A stretch of DNA of 64,000 nt from Liolophura sinensis (taxonomy: Eukaryota > Mollusca > Polyplacophora > Chitonida > Chitonidae), in NCBI RefSeq assembly GCF_032854445.1, contig NC_088304.1, forward strand, positions 18,365,704 through 18,429,703. Direction: 5' to 3'. Below are positions 59,886 through 64,000 of this stretch, one piece after another. The translations under genes and the position numbers were made by a program. Each line of letters starts with the position of its first letter. Positions within the stretch are counted from its first letter, which is position 1. Under the pieces are notes generated by a model. The model saw nothing but the letters and a program-made list of their open reading frames with translations. It ran no database searches and was not told the origin of the DNA.

Positions 59886-62550
59886 GTGATGGAAGTAATG
59901 GCTAATGATAGCATCAATAGCTAGTGATGACAGTAATTTCTAATGTTGACAGGAATTGCTAGTCACGACAGAAATGGCTAATGATGGCACTGATGGCTAC
60001 TGATGACAGTAATGACTAATGATGGCAGCAACGGCTAGTGATGGCAGTAATTGAAACTGATGGCAATAATGGGACGTGATGACAGTAATGGCTAGTGATG
60101 ACAGTATGTGCTAGTTACGACAGTAATGGCTATTAATGGCAGTGATGGCTAGTGATAACAGTAATGGCTAATGATGACAGTAATTGCTAGTGATGGCAGT
60201 AATGGCTAGTGATGACAGTATGTGCTAGTAACGACAGTAATGGCTATTAATGGCAGTGATGGCTAGTGATAGCAGTAATGACTAATGATGGCGGTGATGG
60301 CTAGTGATAGCAGTAATGGCTAATGATGACAGTGTTGACTAGTTATGGCACTGATGACTTGTGATGACAGTAATAGCTAGTGATGACAGTAATGGCTACT
60401 TATGGAAGTAATGAAAGGTGCTGGCGGCAATGGCACGTGATGGCAGTAATGGCTAGCTATCACAGTATTGGCTAGTGATGACAATAATGGCTTTTGATGT
60501 TAGTGATGGCAGTAGTGGCTAATAATGACAGTAATGGCTAGTGAAGACAGTAATGGCTAATGATGGACTGATAACTAGTAATGACAGTTACTGCTAATGA
60601 TGCCTCTGATGGCTAGTGATGGCAGTAATGGCTGATGAAGACACAAATGGTTATTGATGACACGGGTGGCTAATGATGGCAAGTAATGGCTATTGGCAGC
60701 TGTAAAGGCCTGTGATGGGAGTAACGGCTATTAAAAGGGTTGCTAGTAAAAACAGTGATGACCATTGATGGCACTGATGGCCAGTGATAACAGTAATGGC
60801 TTCTGATAGCAGTAAAGCCTAGTAATGACTGCAATGGCTAATGGTGGCACTGATGGCTAGTAATGACAGTAATTGCTAATGATGGCAGTAATGACTAGCA
60901 ATGACGATAAAGGCCAAGGAGGGCACTGATGTCTATTAAAGAGAGTAATGGGTAATAATAACAGTAATGGCTAATGATGCCACTGATAGCTAATTATGGC
61001 ACTAATGACTTGTGATGACAGAAATGGCTAGTGATGACAGTAATGGCTAGTGATGACAGCAATGGCTAGTGATAGCAGTAACGGGGAGTAATGGCGGCAA
61101 TGACACGTTATGGTAGTAATGGCTAGTGATAACAGTAATTGGTAGATATGATAGTAATGGCTAGTGATTTTACTAATGACTTATGATGGCAGTAATGGCT
61201 AGTGATTACTGTAATTGCTACTGATGGCTCTAATGGCCAGTGATTAATGTAATACCTAATGATGACACTGATGGCTAGTGATTACAGTAATGACTAATGA
61301 TGGCAATGATGGCTGATGTTGGCGGTAATGGCTAGTGATTACTGTAATGCTTTATGATGGCACTGATGTCTACTGATGACACTAGTGGCTAATGATGGCA
61401 ATAATGGCAAATGATGGCAGTAATTTCTACAGATGGCAGTAATGACTAGTGATCACAGTAATGGTTAGCGATGGATGCAATGGCTAGTGATGGATGCAAT
61501 GGCTAGTGAAGGCAGTGATTGCTAATGATAGCAGTTATGGTTAGTGGTGAAGGTAATTGCTAATAATGGCACTGGTGGCCAGTGATGACAGTATTGGTAA
61601 ATCATGGCGGTAATGGCTAGTGATTACAGTCATGGCTAATGCTTACACTGATGGGTGATGTTAGTGGCTAGTGATGGCAGTTATTGCTAATGATGGCGGT
61701 AATGGCTAGTGATGAAGGTAATTGCTAATAATGGTGTGATGGTTTATGATAGCACTGATATCTAGTGATGGCAGTAATGGCTAATGATGTAGTTTATTGG
61801 TAAATCATGACTGTCATTTCTACCAATGACAATAATAGGTAGTGATTACAGTACTTGCTAATGATGGCGGTAATGGCTAATGATGGCACTACTGGCTACT
61901 GATGGCAGTAATGTCAAGTAATATCAGTAATGGCTAGTGATGACAGTAATTGTTAGTGATGACAGTAATGGCTATTGGGGGCACCGACAGCTAATGATTG
62001 TACTAATGGCTAGTGATGACAGTAAGGGCTAGCGATGGCAGCAATGGCTATTGATTACGGTAAGGGCCGATGACACTGGTGGGCAGTGATGGCAGTAATG
62101 GCTGGTGATGGCAGTAATGTCTAGCGATAGCAGCAATGGCTATTGATTACAGCAATGACCAATGATGGCACCGGTGGCTAGTAATGAGAGTAATGGATAA
62201 GTGCCAGAAATGGCTATTGATGACAGTAATTGCCAGTGATGTTTAGTGATGGCAGCAATGGGTAATGATGAGAGTAATGGATAATGATGGCAGTAATGGC
62301 CAGTGATGTCAGTAATGACTAGTGATGACAGTAGTGATTAGTGATTCCAGTAAAGTCTAGTGATGGCAGTAATGGTTAATGATGGCAGTAATGGCTAATG
62401 ATGACAGTAATGTCTAATATTGGCACTGGTGGCTAGTGATGATTGTAGTGACAAGTGATGGTGGTAATGGGACGTAATGACAGTAATGGATAATGATGGC
62501 AGTAATGAGAAGTGATGATAGTAATGGCTATAAGTAATGGCAAAAATGGG
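59886..62550 (+). repeat. 19-bp satellite, about 2.65 kb, roughly 140 diverged units
   Basis: The consensus GATGGCAGTAATGGCTAGT recurs every 19 bp (measured at 61024, 61043 and 61062) with heavy point variation. A 114-bp block (six units) with the rare variant ACAGTATGTGCTAGT occurs at 60101 and again at 60215, showing higher-order copying. Stops occur in every frame. Confidence 0.92.
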
Positions 62551-63790
62551 ACAAATGTTGTGATAACGATGGTGTGATTCAACAAAAACTTGAAATTCGG
62601 TCATTTGTTGGCAACAAAAAGAAAAAAAGAAGAATCGAAGTTATGCCAATAAAACACCATTCTGTTACTGCGTAAATATTTTAAATGAGAATGATGCTAA
62701 CGAAATGTTCTTGACAACCACCTAATTGTTATTTTGATGAAATTTTAATTTGCTTTGATAACAAAAGTCACAAATGGAAAAGGCGCTGCATAATTTTTGA
62801 GTAATTATAGATTTTCAGGAAGTTATATGTTTTCTAAGTTGAAGATTTCTGGAAGAACGCAGACACTGGCTCCATTGTTTGCCGCGGATCATTCATCCGT
62901 CGTACCCACAGGTTTGCTACTGGATCACAAGTGTTCAAGTGACGTACTGAGTGTTCCAGTGATGCGTATCGGGTGTTCAAACGTACTAATTTCGCAGATT
63001 ACATTTAAACATTGGCTGTTTCACTCATCGGGATTTCAAATCGGATCCGTAGCCCAGCTCTCTAGAATCTGAGCAATTGGGTGTTTCTCGTTTGCTACTG
63101 CTATTATAAGCACCAGAAAGCTGGTCCCGTTACACTCTCGTCATCATATGACAGAAAAATCGTTAAGTACGACGTCAAACCCTAAACACTCACTCACCCA
63201 CCGTTACCCCCTTCTATGGAAGCCGGGTAAGGCCATCATCATACTATCGTACTATCTTTACTCGGTACTGACACTTTTCAACAACAACAACACTGCGTCT
63301 ACCATAACGTTCTTTGTCCCAACTATTTTAAACAACTAAAGAGAACCATATTTCCATTTGCAGTGCAGCGGATTAAATTTTATGGGCTACTGGATTTATT
63401 TTTCAAAGCAAATTTGTTATTTGCAATAATCAGAAAATATGCATAAAAGCGTCTAAATGAGTTGTTTCATGTATCTGCACAAAATTATCTATTTAAAGCT
63501 TTACATTGTAAGTTACTGGGAATTATTTTTTAGCCTGTGGTATTTGTTCAGAGAAATTGCAGTGTTGAGAAATATCATTTTCCTCAATGGATCATGCTCT
63601 GTTGTTAACAATTGTTTGAAGGCTGTATAGACATAAAATTTGCAGCTTTCTTTCAGGCTTACGTGAAACCCAGTGAAAAGCGCCCAGTTGATTGTTGATT
63701 GTAACTACCATGGTAACACATGTTAAAACATATGTTATCAGGGTATTTACAGTCAACTTAGGCTACGAGGACATTGTGCAAGCGTCGTCT
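62551..63790. other. Non-coding stretch between the satellite and the right-edge array
   Basis: It is AT-rich with no recognised gene. The only identified item is the truncated SINE-B near 63041-63207. Confidence 0.55.
63041..63207 (+). mobile_element. SINE-B, truncated
   Basis: The tail block ATATGACAGAAAAATCGTTA followed by AGTACGACGTCAAACCCTAA and a CACTCACTCACCC run matches the SINE-B 3' end. The head is degraded. Confidence 0.6.
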
Positions 63791-63809
63791 GGGCGTCAAT
63801 TATAAGAAA

Positions 63810-64000
63810 ACAATGTTCTAGTTACAGCTCAGGACGCCGCCTATAGCAAAACAATGTCCTAGTTACAGGTCAGGCCGCCACATATATGACAACAATGTCT
63901 GAGTTACAGGTCAGGCCGCCACATATAGGACAACAATGTCTGAGTTACAGGTTAGGCCGCCACATATAGGACAACAATGTCTGAGTTACAGGTCAGGCCG
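63810..64000 (+). repeat. 41-bp tandem repeat running off the right edge
   Basis: GGCCGCCACATATAGGACAA followed by CAATGTCTGAGTTACAGGTC recurs at 63873, 63914 and 63955, and a new unit begins at the edge. The left units are diverged. Confidence 0.9.

Overview
This is animal nuclear DNA: AT-rich, with long GT-AG introns, short exons and many minisatellites and short mobile elements. It is dense in the octamer TACATGTA and in tRNA-derived SINEs whose tails read GTACGGCGTAAAACACCAA followed by (AAAT)n. Together with the gene content this suggests a marine mollusc or another lophotrochozoan; the species cannot be fixed from sequence alone. Everything was read by eye from codons, splice sites and remembered family motifs, so exon borders are predictions.

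Three protein-coding genes can be reconstructed. (1) Positions 3781-29821, plus strand: 25 exons of the autophagy-initiating kinase ULK (Atg1/unc-51 family). It begins in the kinase N-lobe (the ATP-binding exons lie left of the window) and runs through HRD, DFG and APE motifs, a Ser/Pro-rich linker with a DFVMVP LC3-interacting motif, and the C-terminal EAT/MIT region to a TGA stop. A long probable 3' UTR follows to about 34.35 or 35.23 kb. (2) Positions 52050-43423, minus strand: six exons of an LRRC14/PRAME-type leucine-rich-repeat protein, with one unresolved exon junction. (3) Positions 59052-55368, minus strand: four exons of a small secreted protein with a signal peptide, a C-type lectin domain and a PAN/apple domain.

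Layout: 1-3780 is probably intronic sequence upstream of the first visible ULK exon. 3.8-29.8 kb is ULK, whose introns carry four minisatellites (38, 42, 45 and 68 bp units), three of them very close to exons. 29.8-35.2 kb is probable 3' UTR. 35.2-43.0 kb is intergenic, with foldback elements, SINEs and degenerate repeats, including a 1.3-kb inverted-repeat element with pentanucleotide arrays in its arms. 43.4-52.05 kb is the LRRC14-like gene, 52.05-55.4 kb is intergenic, 55.4-59.05 kb is the lectin gene, and 59.9-62.55 kb is a 19-bp satellite. A 41-bp array starts near 63.8 kb and runs off the right edge.

The three genes are not an operon and show no evident joint function, although ULK (autophagy), LRRC14 (NF-kB and ubiquitin-ligase links in vertebrates) and a secreted lectin can all touch innate immunity. 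The observations most worth following are a candidate stop-containing cassette exon just before the ULK LIR exon, the LRRC14-like stop codon lying inside a ~60-bp tandem repeat, and the pentanucleotide inverted-repeat element.
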